This document shows positions 7,963-14,490 of a stretch of 18,079 bases of DNA, one piece after another. Each line of letters begins with the position of its first letter. Position 1 is the first letter of the stretch. Source of the stretch: Pseudomonadota bacterium (lineage in GTDB: Bacteria > Pseudomonadota > Alphaproteobacteria > Rhizobiales > Devosiaceae); the NCBI GenBank assembly GCA_023430705.1, contig JAEYZJ010000161.1:1-18079 (forward strand), given 5' to 3'. The position numbers were made by a program, and so were the translations under genes. The notes under the pieces were generated by a model. The model had not been told where the DNA came from. It worked only from the letters and a program-made list of their open reading frames with translations, and did no database searches.

Positions 7963-8472
7963 TCAGAGCTTGTAGAGAATCTGGTCGACCCAGAAGCGCT
8001 CAAGCCGGCCGAGCGCCTTGTTGAGGCCTTCGAAAGCCTCGTTGTTCAGTCCGCCGACCTTGTCGATGGACTTCAGGTGGCGATCGTACAGTTCGTCGAT
8101 GACCTCGGCCACTTCCTCGCCCTTCGGCGTAAGGCGGATGCGGACCGAGCGGCGGTCCGAGCGCGACCGCTCCTGGAAGATGTAGCCGGTCTCGACCAGC
8201 TTCTTCAGGTTGTACGACACGTTCGAGCCGAGATAGTAGCCACGCGAACGCAGTTCGCCGGCGGTCATCTCGGCGTCGCCGATGTTGAACATCAGCAGGG
8301 CCTGGACGGGATTGATGTCGTCCCAGCCCATGCGATCGAACTCGTCCTTGATCAGATCGAGCAGTCGCCGATGCAGCCGCTCCACGCGGCTGACGGCCTC
8401 GAGATACAGCGGCTTCAGCCCCTGGATCTCTTCCGGTACCACGACCTCTGCGGTGTTGGTTTTGATTGCCAT
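7963..8472 (-). CDS. ldtR: MarR-family regulator LdtR
   Basis: This is a dimeric winged-helix transcription factor. LdtR in Liberibacter asiaticus and Sinorhizobium is described as an activator of ldtP and of itself, tied to osmotic tolerance. The protein has 169 residues. Dimerisation helices lie at about 17-48 and 120-168. The helix-turn-helix is at about 69-92 (MTAGELRSRGYYLGSNVSYN), and the wing at about 98-115 contains RSDRRSVRIRLT. I chose the ATG at 8472 because a GAGG stands eight bases upstream. The in-frame ATG at 8544 would put 24 unlikely residues in front. Its place beside ldtP supports the name. A dyad and promoter upstream suggest autoregulation. Confidence 0.9.
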   Translation of the reverse strand: MAIKTNTAEVVVPEEIQGLKPLYLEAVSRVERLHRRLLDLIKDEFDRMGWDDINPVQALLMFNIGDAEMTAGELRSRGYYLGSNVSYNLKKLVETGYIFQERSRSDRRSVRIRLTPKGEEVAEVIDELYDRHLKSIDKVGGLNNEAFEGLNKALGRLERFWVDQILYKL

Positions 8473-8514
8473 TTGGTGCCTCACTGTGTGTCGTCTTGCG
8501 CGATTTCTTCGCGT

Positions 8515-8544
8515 CTCATAGGGCCCAAAACTACGGGGCTCCAA
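8515..8544 (-). promoter_or_regulatory. Candidate ldtR promoter
   Basis: On the - strand, TTGGAG (8544-8539) and TATGAG (8520-8515) are 18 bases apart. The expected start of transcription is about 35 bases before the ldtR ATG. The dyad at 8546-8582 lies directly upstream of the -35. Confidence 0.45.
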
Positions 8545-8545
8545 A

Positions 8546-8582
8546 TAAGATGGGCTTAAGCGGTAGACTTAAAACTATCTTA
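8546..8582. promoter_or_regulatory. Candidate LdtR operator: imperfect dyad upstream of ldtR
   Basis: The arms AAGATGGGCTTAAG (8547-8560) and CTTAAAACTATCTT (8568-8581) pair at 11 of 14 positions across a seven-base spacer. The flanking T8546/A8582 extends the pairing. The region is AT-rich against a GC-rich background. It abuts the proposed -35 of ldtR, the place expected for an activator site. Confidence 0.45.
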
Positions 8583-8661
8583 CGGAGAAAGTTCAGGAAT
8601 TTGGCTTTACGAGACGTAACTGCAGGTCAGAAAATTGTAACCTGAACGTATCGTTTACGGC

Positions 8662-9048
8662 TCAATCGTGGGCCGAGCGGCGCATCCTCAGGTTGAGGAC
8701 GAAGAGCACTCCCAGGCTGCCGACGAGCAGGAGCCGGATGGCAAATCCGAAGGCGTCCATGCGCACTTCGGGCACGCCCGCGAGATAGAGGGCCAGTTCC
8801 ACCAGCGTTGCACCGGCGAGCAGTACTCCGCCCCAGCTGGCTCGAATCCACAGGCCCACTGCAGCAAACAGGCGCGCGACCGAAAACGTGGCGAGATACG
8901 CGAAGCCCGCGGTTCCCAACTGGGTGATCGGGCTCTGGGCGCCCGAGGACACGCCCAGCAGGCGGGCAGCATCGGCAAGCCCCAGCAGCAGCGCGATGAT
9001 CGCGATGATGCGAAGGTACCGGCCGGCCAGTTCGCTGTTCAGGTCCAT
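8662..9048 (-). CDS. Four-helix inner-membrane protein, DUF6163-like
   Basis: The protein has 128 residues and four predicted transmembrane helices at about residues 11-32, 47-68, 70-91 and 100-120. It ends in a short basic tail (RMRRSAHD). The composition and position beside ldtR match what I recall as the alphaproteobacterial DUF6163 family, whose function is unknown. I chose the ATG at 9048. The same frame stays open upstream but encodes no membrane-like sequence there. No Shine-Dalgarno is visible, and a promoter-like pair ends seven bases before the ATG, so the message may be leaderless. It reads in the same direction as ldtR, with 189 bases between. The gene is well supported and the family name is moderate. 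Confidence 0.78.
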   Translation of the reverse strand: MDLNSELAGRYLRIIAIIALLLGLADAARLLGVSSGAQSPITQLGTAGFAYLATFSVARLFAAVGLWIRASWGGVLLAGATLVELALYLAGVPEVRMDAFGFAIRLLLVGSLGVLFVLNLRMRRSAHD

Positions 9049-9055
9049 GTGAGAG

Positions 9056-9084
9056 CAGATAACGCGGATGCCGCATCGCGACAA
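9056..9084 (-). promoter_or_regulatory. Candidate promoter of the DUF6163 gene
   Basis: On the - strand, TTGTCG (9084-9079) and TATCTG (9061-9056) have a 17-base spacer. The -10 ends seven bases before the ATG, placing the expected transcription start on or next to the A of the ATG. This would give a leaderless mRNA. Confidence 0.4.
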
Positions 9085-9093
9085 GCACGAGCC

Positions 9094-9122
9094 TTGGCGC
9101 AGCCCGCCGCAGCCTGCTAGAA
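9094..9122 (+). promoter_or_regulatory. Candidate hemB promoter
   Basis: TTGGCG (9094-9099) and CTAGAA (9117-9122) are separated by 17 bases. The predicted leader is about 19 bases and includes the GAAGGAG Shine-Dalgarno (9135-9141). It is divergent from the promoter of the DUF6163 gene, and the two share the 99-base gap. Confidence 0.4.
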
Positions 9123-9147
9123 GCGCCGCGACTTGAAGGAGCGCAAG

Positions 9148-10161
9148 ATGAGCAACAACTGGCCCCGGCACGACATGAGCTTCCTCGGCGGCCGCCGCCA
9201 GCGACGCCTGCGCCGCACCGGCTGGATGCGCAACATGGTGCGCGAAACAGTGCTGACCCCGCATGACCTGATCCTCCCGATCTTCATCGAGGGCGGAACC
9301 GGCACCCGCAGCCAGATCACGACCATGCCGGGCGTTGAACGCGTCAGCGTGGACCTCGCCGTGGAGGTGGCACGCGCCGCCGCCTCGGAGGGTATTCCTG
9401 CTCTCGCCATCTTCCCCAACACCGAAGACGAGCGCCGTAACGAGGACGGCTCCGAGGCCTACAACCCCGACAATCTCACCGGCCGGGCCCTGCGCGCCAT
9501 CAAGGAGAAGGTCCCCGAGATCGGCCTCATCACCGACGTGGCCCTCGACGAGTATTCATCCGACGGGCAGGACGGGCTCGTTCGCGACGGCGAGATTCTT
9601 AACGACGAAACCGTGGAAGTGATGGTCCGTGCCGCCTTGATGCAGGCGAGGGCCGGGGCCGACATCATTGCTCCGTCCGACATGATGGACGGGCGCGTCG
9701 CCGCCATCCGCGCTGCGCTCGACGAGGAGGGCTTCGATCAGGTGGCGATAATGAGCTATTCCGCCAAGTTCGCGTCGGCCTTCTATGGCCCCTTCCGCGA
9801 GGCGGTCGGCTCGGGCAGCCGCCTCAAGGGGGATAAACGCACCTACCAGCTCGACTATGCCAACACCGAGGAAGCCATGCGGGAGGTCGAGCAGGACATC
9901 GCAGAGGGCGCCGACATGGTCATGGTAAAGCCGGGGATGCCCTACCTCGACATCGTGCGACGCACTCGCGACGAGTTCGACGTCCCTGTCTTCGCCTACC
10001 AGGTGAGCGGCGAGTATGCGATGCTGAAGCTGGCCGCGGCGGCTGGCGCCATCGATGGCGAGGCGGCGATGATGGAGAGCCTGATGGCCTTCAAGCGCGC
10101 CGGCTGTGACGGGATCCTCAGCTATTTTGCGCTCGAGGCCGCGCGCAGGCTGAACAGTTAG
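9148..10161 (+). CDS. hemB: Porphobilinogen synthase (delta-aminolevulinate dehydratase)
   Basis: The enzyme condenses two 5-aminolevulinate molecules to porphobilinogen in heme synthesis. The 337-residue protein has the two active-site lysines, Lys207 in SYSAKFASAFYGPF and Lys261 in VMVKPGMPYLD. The metal loop reads DVALDEYSSDGQDG (residues 130-143). The three zinc-binding cysteines of E. coli and animal enzymes are replaced by Ala132, Asp134 and Asp142. This is the zinc-independent, magnesium-type form known from Pseudomonas and Bradyrhizobium. I chose the ATG at 9148 because GAAGGAG stands six bases before it. The TTG at 9133 would overlap that site. Interleaved inverted repeats follow the stop. 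Confidence 0.97.
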   Translation: MSNNWPRHDMSFLGGRRQRRLRRTGWMRNMVRETVLTPHDLILPIFIEGGTGTRSQITTMPGVERVSVDLAVEVARAAASEGIPALAIFPNTEDERRNEDGSEAYNPDNLTGRALRAIKEKVPEIGLITDVALDEYSSDGQDGLVRDGEILNDETVEVMVRAALMQARAGADIIAPSDMMDGRVAAIRAALDEEGFDQVAIMSYSAKFASAFYGPFREAVGSGSRLKGDKRTYQLDYANTEEAMREVEQDIAEGADMVMVKPGMPYLDIVRRTRDEFDVPVFAYQVSGEYAMLKLAAAAGAIDGEAAMMESLMAFKRAGCDGILSYFALEAARRLNS

Positions 10162-10166
10162 GCCTG

Positions 10167-10200
10167 ATTGTGCCGGGACGTGTCGCACAATTCACGTCCC
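10167..10200. repeat. Two interleaved perfect inverted repeats after hemB
   Basis: Arm A ATTGTGC (10167-10173) pairs with GCACAAT (10185-10191). Arm B GGGACGTG (10175-10182) pairs with CACGTCCC (10193-10200). The order A-B-A'-B' means the two hairpins exclude each other. It begins five bases after the hemB stop. No T-run follows, so it is not a standard terminator. Confidence 0.7.
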
Positions 10201-10206
10201 TGCCAC

Positions 10207-10234
10207 TTGCACTCATCCCGACGGTCCCCATCTT
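10207..10234 (+). promoter_or_regulatory. Weak candidate promoter of the RDD gene
   Basis: TTGCAC (10207-10212) and CATCTT (10229-10234) are 16 bases apart. The -10 ends six bases before the ATG at 10241, which lacks a Shine-Dalgarno. The geometry fits leaderless transcription, but both hexamers match the consensus poorly. Confidence 0.25.
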
Positions 10235-10240
10235 TCGCTG

Positions 10241-10741
10241 ATGACTGAGGGCAAGGCCGTGACCGACCATCTCCCCGATCCTTCTTCTGCACCCGAACTT
10301 TTCGAAGGCGTGCTGTTGCGGCGCGCCATCGCGTGGCTGATCGATTGTGCCATCATCGGGGCAATTACCATTGCAGCCCTGCTGGTTGGCCTCCTGATTG
10401 GCGTACTCACACTCGGCGTGGGGCTTCTTGCGCTTCCGGTCATCATCCCGGTCGCGATCCTCGGCTACTATGCTGTGACGCTCGGCTCGGCCATGCGCGC
10501 CACCGTCGGCATGCGGGCGATGGACATCGTCCTCACACCGGTTCGCGGCCGGCCGCTCGATGGCTGGGCTATCCTTGTCCATCCCCTGCTGTTCTGGGTG
10601 ACGGTCTGGATCAGTTGGCCGTTCTCGATCCTCTTTGCCCTGTTCACGCCCCGCCAGCAGATGATCCATGATCTCATCGTTGGCACGCTGATGCTGCGGC
10701 GCTCGCCCATGCAGCGCCATTGGCGCACCCGATCTGCGTGA
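10241..10741 (+). CDS. RDD family membrane protein
   Basis: The protein has 166 residues and three hydrophobic segments at about 30-52, 57-80 and 111-136. The RDD signature is visible: Arg27/Arg28 and Asp35 at the head of the first helix (LLRRAIAWLID), and Asp144 in MIHDLIVGTL. RDD proteins are poorly characterised inner-membrane proteins, some linked to ion or metabolite transport. No substrate can be read from this one. The start is uncertain. The ATG at 10241 has no Shine-Dalgarno, whereas an in-frame GTG at 10259 has AGGGCAAGG upstream and would shorten the protein by six residues. It sits between hemB and bpt on the same strand, with no evident functional link. Confidence 0.85.
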   Translation: MTEGKAVTDHLPDPSSAPELFEGVLLRRAIAWLIDCAIIGAITIAALLVGLLIGVLTLGVGLLALPVIIPVAILGYYAVTLGSAMRATVGMRAMDIVLTPVRGRPLDGWAILVHPLLFWVTVWISWPFSILFALFTPRQQMIHDLIVGTLMLRRSPMQRHWRTRSA

Positions 10742-10752
10742 TCGCCAGGCCA

Positions 10753-10781
10753 TTGCCGGCCGGCCTGCCGGCGGCTAGATT
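10753..10781 (+). promoter_or_regulatory. Candidate bpt promoter
   Basis: TTGCCG (10753-10758) and TAGATT (10776-10781) have a 17-base spacer, each matching four of six consensus bases. The predicted leader is about 18 bases to the bpt ATG. It suggests that bpt has its own transcript in addition to read-through from the RDD gene. Confidence 0.4.
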
Positions 10782-10805
10782 GATCGGGTCGCTCGCAGGC
10801 CCTCA

Positions 10806-11534
10806 ATGACTGATCAGACGCCCGAGAACACCCAGCTCTTCCTGACGGCCGCGATGCCGTGCCCCTACCTGCCGGGCCGGCAGGAGCGCAAGCTCTTTAC
10901 CCATCTGACCGGCCGCCGCGCGGCATCGCTGCACCATCTGCTCAGCGACAATGGCTTCCGTCGCAGCCAGAACCTGATTTACCGACCGGCCTGTGACGGC
11001 TGCTCCGCCTGCCAGTCCGTGCGCATCGTGGCGCAGGAGTTCGCGCCCACGAAGCGCTATCGACGCGTGCTGCGCCTCAACGCCGACATTGCAGTCGAAG
11101 TCTGCCAGCCCCGCGCCACCGCCGAGCAGTTCGCCCTGTTCAAGCGCTACCTGGATACTCGACACGCGGGCGGCGGCATGACCCAGATGAGCTTCGTCGA
11201 CTATGAGTACATGGTCGAGGACACGCCGGTGCAGACCGTGGTGGTCGAATACCGCCTCTCCACGCACCCAGCCCGCCCACTTGTCGCAGTGGCACTCACC
11301 GACGTGATGCCCGACGGTCTCTCCATGGTCTACAGCTTCTATGACCCGGCCCTTGACCATCGTGGCCTCGGCAACCTGCTGATCCTGGACCATATCCATC
11401 AGGTGCAGTTGGCGGGCCTCGCCTATGTCTACCTGGGGTACTGGGTGAAGGATTCGCCCAAGATGGCCTACAAGGGCCGCTTCCACCCCCTGGAGGTGCA
11501 GCGTGGGACGCTCGGGTGGCGTCGCCTCGACTAG
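10806..11534 (+). CDS. bpt: Aspartate/glutamate leucyltransferase (N-end rule)
   Basis: The enzyme transfers leucine from Leu-tRNA to N-terminal Asp or Glu, marking proteins for ClpS-ClpAP degradation. It belongs to the ATE1-like family. The 242-residue protein has the N-terminal cysteines Cys19 (CPYLPGRQERK), Cys63, Cys66 and Cys69 (YRPACDGCSAC), and the motif GFRRSQNLIYRP. The C-terminal ATE domain ends with GYWVKDSPKMAYKGRFHPLE (residues 211-230), which is highly characteristic. Bacterial members are called Bpt, while annotation tools often write arginyltransferase (ate). The length is usual. It converges on parC with 41 bases between, and I see no clear intrinsic terminator there. Confidence 0.93.
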   Translation: MTDQTPENTQLFLTAAMPCPYLPGRQERKLFTHLTGRRAASLHHLLSDNGFRRSQNLIYRPACDGCSACQSVRIVAQEFAPTKRYRRVLRLNADIAVEVCQPRATAEQFALFKRYLDTRHAGGGMTQMSFVDYEYMVEDTPVQTVVVEYRLSTHPARPLVAVALTDVMPDGLSMVYSFYDPALDHRGLGNLLILDHIHQVQLAGLAYVYLGYWVKDSPKMAYKGRFHPLEVQRGTLGWRRLD

Positions 11535-11575
11535 CCAACGCGGTGGAGGAGGGAGCGATCACGCCCCCCTGATCC

Positions 11576-13852
11576 TCATCCGGTGAAGCGGTTGTTCCGC
11601 GGGAACCCGGTCGGCGGTTGCCGGCCTGCATCGGCCCTGTTGCCGAGCCATTCGCCGAGTTCGGGCAGCGTCTTCGTGTACGTCCTGCCCGAGGAATCGG
11701 TCCAGGTCAGCCCGCTGGCCGACGGGAAGGTCTTGAGGTCGGATAGCCCGCCGTCCTTGTATTTCTGCAGCCGCACGCCCTTGCCGCGCGACATTTCGGG
11801 CAGTTGCTCCAGCGGGAACACCACCATCTTGCGGTTCTCGCCAATGATGGCGACCATGTCCCCCTCCACAGGGGCGATCAGCCGTGCCTCCTCGGCGTCG
11901 CTCAGGTTGAGCACCTGCTTACCCTTGCGGGTGTTGGCAATCAGTTCGTCCTCGGCGACCACGAAGCCGTCGCCCTTGCGAGAGGCAACGACGCGTTTGC
12001 GGCCAGGGCGGTAAACGAACAGCTCGACGATGTCCTGCCCTTCGTCCATGTCCACCATCAGCCGCACCGGTTCACCCTGGCTGCGGCCTCCTGGCAGGCG
12101 ATCACCTGCAAGGGTGAACACCTTTCCGCCCGTCGAGAGCAGCAGCAGCTTGTCCGTTGTCTGCGCATGGATGAGGAGCTTCAGACGGTCTCCCGTCTTG
12201 AAGCCCTTGTCATCGATGTCGCTCGTGTGGCCCTTCATCGAGCGGATCCAGCCCTTCTCGGAGAGGATCACCGTGATCGGCTCGCGCTCGATCATCTGCG
12301 ATGCGACCTCATCATGGTCGATCTCGGTCGCTGCCGCGAATGTAGTCCTGCGACGCCAGACTGGGTGAGGCGTCACGCCGTCCTTCTCGAACTTGGGATA
12401 CGCCTTCTTCAGGTCGGCAATCTGCTTGGCGATCTCGCCCCACTGCCGACGCTCCGAAGCGACCAGGCCGTTGAGGTGCGCCTGTTCTTCGCTGAGGTTC
12501 TTGTGCTCTGTCCTGAGCTCGATTTCCTCGAGCTTGCGGAGGGAGCGAAGCCGCATGTTGAGAATGGCTTCCGCCTGGTTCTCGGTCAGCTTGAAAGCCG
12601 CCATCAGGGAGGCCTTCGCGTCGTCCTCCTCGCGGATGATGCGGATCACCTCGTCGAGGTTCAGGTAGGCGATGATGTAGCCGTCGAGCACTTCAAGCCG
12701 GCGCGCGATCTCGCCCAGCCGATGGTTGGTACGGCGGACAAGGACATCCTTGCGGTGCTCAAGCCAGGCGACGATGGCCTCCTTGAGGCTCATCACGCGC
12801 GGGACGACGCCCCGGTCGAGCACATTCATGTTCAGGCTGATGCGTTGCTCGAGGTCGCTGAGCTTGAACAACTGCTCCATCAGGATCACGGGGTCGACCG
12901 TGCCCGCACGAGGCTCGATGACCAGCCGGATGTCGTCGGCGCTCTCGTCACGGATGTCCTTGAGCAGGGGCAGCTTCTTGTTCAGCAGCAGCTCGGCGAT
13001 CTTCTCGATCAGCTTGGATTTCTGAACGCCGTAGGGGATCTCCGTGACGACGATCTGGTAGACCCCACGCCCCTTATCCTCGCGCACCCAGCGGGCCCGC
13101 AACCGGAACGAGCCGCGGCCCGTCTCATAGGAGTTTCGGATGGACCCTTCGCTCTCGACCAGCACGCCACCGGTCGGAAAATCCGGGCCCGGAATGTAGT
13201 GCATGAGGTCAGCGGTCGTCGTCGCGTCGCGCCCGTTGTTGATCAGGTGAAGTGCGGCGTCGCAGATCTCGGCAACGTTGTGCGGCGGGATCGAGGTCGC
13301 CATACCCACTGCGATGCCCTGGGCGCCGTTGGCGAGCAGATTTGGGAAGTTCGCCGGCACGACGACCGGCTCTTCGCTCGATCCGTCATAGGTGGGCTTG
13401 AAATCGACAGCGTCCTCGCCGATGCCCTCCATCAGGCGCATGGCCACATCGGTCATGCGCGTCTCGGTGTAGCGCATGGCCGCGGCGCCATCGCCATCGA
13501 TATTGCCGAAGTTCCCCTGGCCGTCGGCCAGCGGATAGCGCATCGAAAAGTCCTGCGCGAGGCGCACCAGCGCGTCATAGATGGACTGGTCGCCGTGCGG
13601 ATGGAACGAACCCATCACATCGCCGACCACCTTCGCTGACTTCTTGTAGGCACCGTCGGGGTCGAGCCGAAGCAGCCGCATGCCGTGTAGTATTCGGCGA
13701 TGCACAGGCTTCAGGCCGTCACGCGCATCGGGCAGGGCGCGCTGCGTGATGGTGGACAGGGCATACGAGAGATAGCGTTCTTCGAGTGCTCGGCGAAGAT
13801 CGACGACTTCATTGTCCTCGCCGGCCGCGGGCCGTGTTTTGTCGTCACTCAT
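11576..13852 (-). CDS. parC: DNA topoisomerase IV subunit A
   Basis: ParC is the DNA breakage-rejoining subunit of topoisomerase IV, which unlinks replicated chromosomes together with ParE. The 758-residue protein fits the family length. The N-terminal winged-helix region has HPHGDQSIYDALVRLAQ (residues 84-100), and the active-site tyrosine is Tyr128 in AAMRYTETRMT. A coiled-coil tower lies at about 360-480 and a degenerate C-terminal beta-propeller from about 500. ParC rather than GyrA is indicated by LSYALSTITQRALPDARDGLKPVHRR, the reduced C-terminal domain and the absence of a clear GyrA box. Positions aligned to E. coli Ser80 and Glu84 are Gln89 and Asp93. No Shine-Dalgarno precedes the ATG. 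A short leader ORF overlaps it. Confidence 0.96.
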   Translation of the reverse strand: MSDDKTRPAAGEDNEVVDLRRALEERYLSYALSTITQRALPDARDGLKPVHRRILHGMRLLRLDPDGAYKKSAKVVGDVMGSFHPHGDQSIYDALVRLAQDFSMRYPLADGQGNFGNIDGDGAAAMRYTETRMTDVAMRLMEGIGEDAVDFKPTYDGSSEEPVVVPANFPNLLANGAQGIAVGMATSIPPHNVAEICDAALHLINNGRDATTTADLMHYIPGPDFPTGGVLVESEGSIRNSYETGRGSFRLRARWVREDKGRGVYQIVVTEIPYGVQKSKLIEKIAELLLNKKLPLLKDIRDESADDIRLVIEPRAGTVDPVILMEQLFKLSDLEQRISLNMNVLDRGVVPRVMSLKEAIVAWLEHRKDVLVRRTNHRLGEIARRLEVLDGYIIAYLNLDEVIRIIREEDDAKASLMAAFKLTENQAEAILNMRLRSLRKLEEIELRTEHKNLSEEQAHLNGLVASERRQWGEIAKQIADLKKAYPKFEKDGVTPHPVWRRRTTFAAATEIDHDEVASQMIEREPITVILSEKGWIRSMKGHTSDIDDKGFKTGDRLKLLIHAQTTDKLLLLSTGGKVFTLAGDRLPGGRSQGEPVRLMVDMDEGQDIVELFVYRPGRKRVVASRKGDGFVVAEDELIANTRKGKQVLNLSDAEEARLIAPVEGDMVAIIGENRKMVVFPLEQLPEMSRGKGVRLQKYKDGGLSDLKTFPSASGLTWTDSSGRTYTKTLPELGEWLGNRADAGRQPPTGFPRNNRFTG

Positions 13853-13881
13853 CGGGCGGTCAGGGTCATGCGAATCATCAT
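13849..13881 (-). CDS. Possible leader peptide overlapping parC start
   Basis: A 10-codon frame, MMIRMTLTAR, ends in a TGA that shares bases with the parC start codon (ATGA). parC itself shows no Shine-Dalgarno, so re-initiation or coupling from this frame is plausible. A TATAGT hexamer ends six bases before its first ATG, so the message could start on that codon. The -35 is poor. It is too short for sequence statistics to show coding, and the call rests on geometry only. Confidence 0.3.
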   Translation of the reverse strand: MMIRMTLTAR

Positions 13882-13887
13882 GTGGGC

Positions 13888-13893
13888 ACTATA
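13888..13893 (-). promoter_or_regulatory. Candidate -10 element of parC
   Basis: TATAGT on the - strand is a good -10 match in the 152-base gap between the divergent parC and histidine phosphatase genes. No convincing -35 lies 16-18 bases upstream. The predicted start is about 29 bases before the parC ATG. Confidence 0.35.
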
Positions 13894-13969
13894 TCCGCAA
13901 CCCCACCGAAATGAGGTGCCCCAAGGCCGCAGGCCCGGGGAGCCGGCGTACCGGCGGGACCTGTCCTTC

Positions 13970-13998
13970 TTGCGCCGGCGATCCCAACCGACGATTGT
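13970..13998 (+). promoter_or_regulatory. Candidate promoter of the histidine phosphatase gene
   Basis: TTGCGC (13970-13975) and GATTGT (13993-13998) have a 17-base spacer. The -10 ends six bases before the ATG, and no Shine-Dalgarno is seen, so a leaderless message is possible. Confidence 0.3.
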
Positions 13999-14004
13999 TC
14001 TCCC

Positions 14005-14490
14005 ATGCATCGCCTGGTCCTGATCCGGCACGCCAAGTCCGACTGGAGCATTCCTGGTCTGTCGGATCACGAACGCCCGTTGGCGCCCAGCGGCAAACGA
14101 GCGGCCCGCTGGGTCGGCGAGGTGCTTCGGTCTGAGGGGTGGCTGCCCGATCTGGTGCTGTGCTCAACCGCGACACGCGCCCGCCAGACAGTGGAGTTCG
14201 CCGGCCTCGACGCACCGGTTCGCTTCCTGCACGAAATCTACGGGAGCATGAACGGCAACTTCATCGACATCATCCGGCGCAATGGCGGCGACTCGGACAC
14301 TTTGGCACTGATCGGTCACAATACGGGGATCGAGACGACAGCCTTGTTGCTCGCGGAGGGGGAGGCGGATTTTGCGGGCTATCCCACCGCCGCCGTCGCG
14401 GTGCTGGATTTCGCCATCCACTCCTGGTCGGACCTTCTGGAAGGGACCGGTCGGGTCACAGCCTTTCGCCGCCCGGACATGCAGGGGTAG
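14005..14490 (+). CDS. sixA: SixA-type histidine phosphatase
   Basis: This is a small cytoplasmic member of the histidine phosphatase superfamily. The RHG-type motif LIRHAKS holds Arg8 and His9, with His9 the residue that is phosphorylated. CSTATRARQT holds Arg58, and IGHNTGIE holds the second catalytic His105. The length of 161 residues is that of SixA, which in E. coli dephosphorylates a phosphohistidine on the nitrogen phosphotransferase protein. The substrate here is not known and the gene name reflects family membership. The ATG at 14005 opens directly on the first beta-strand (HRLVLIRHAK). No Shine-Dalgarno is visible. The gene is divergent from parC and convergent with the BA14K gene. 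Confidence 0.85.
   Translation: MHRLVLIRHAKSDWSIPGLSDHERPLAPSGKRAARWVGEVLRSEGWLPDLVLCSTATRARQTVEFAGLDAPVRFLHEIYGSMNGNFIDIIRRNGGDSDTLALIGHNTGIETTALLLAEGEADFAGYPTAAVAVLDFAIHSWSDLLEGTGRVTAFRRPDMQG

Noticed and set aside
10167..10200. H-type pseudoknot after hemB
   Set aside because: The pairing order fits, but single-base loops cannot comfortably cross stems of 7-8 pairs, so alternative hairpins are preferred.
11535..11575. Terminator between bpt and parC
   Set aside because: Only scattered short complementarity (GAGGA/TCCTC, GGG/CCC) is seen, with no stable stem or T-run.
11804..13639. 611-codon open frame on the + strand
   Set aside because: It lies wholly opposite parC, has no recognisable domain, and is the usual antisense shadow of a GC-rich gene.
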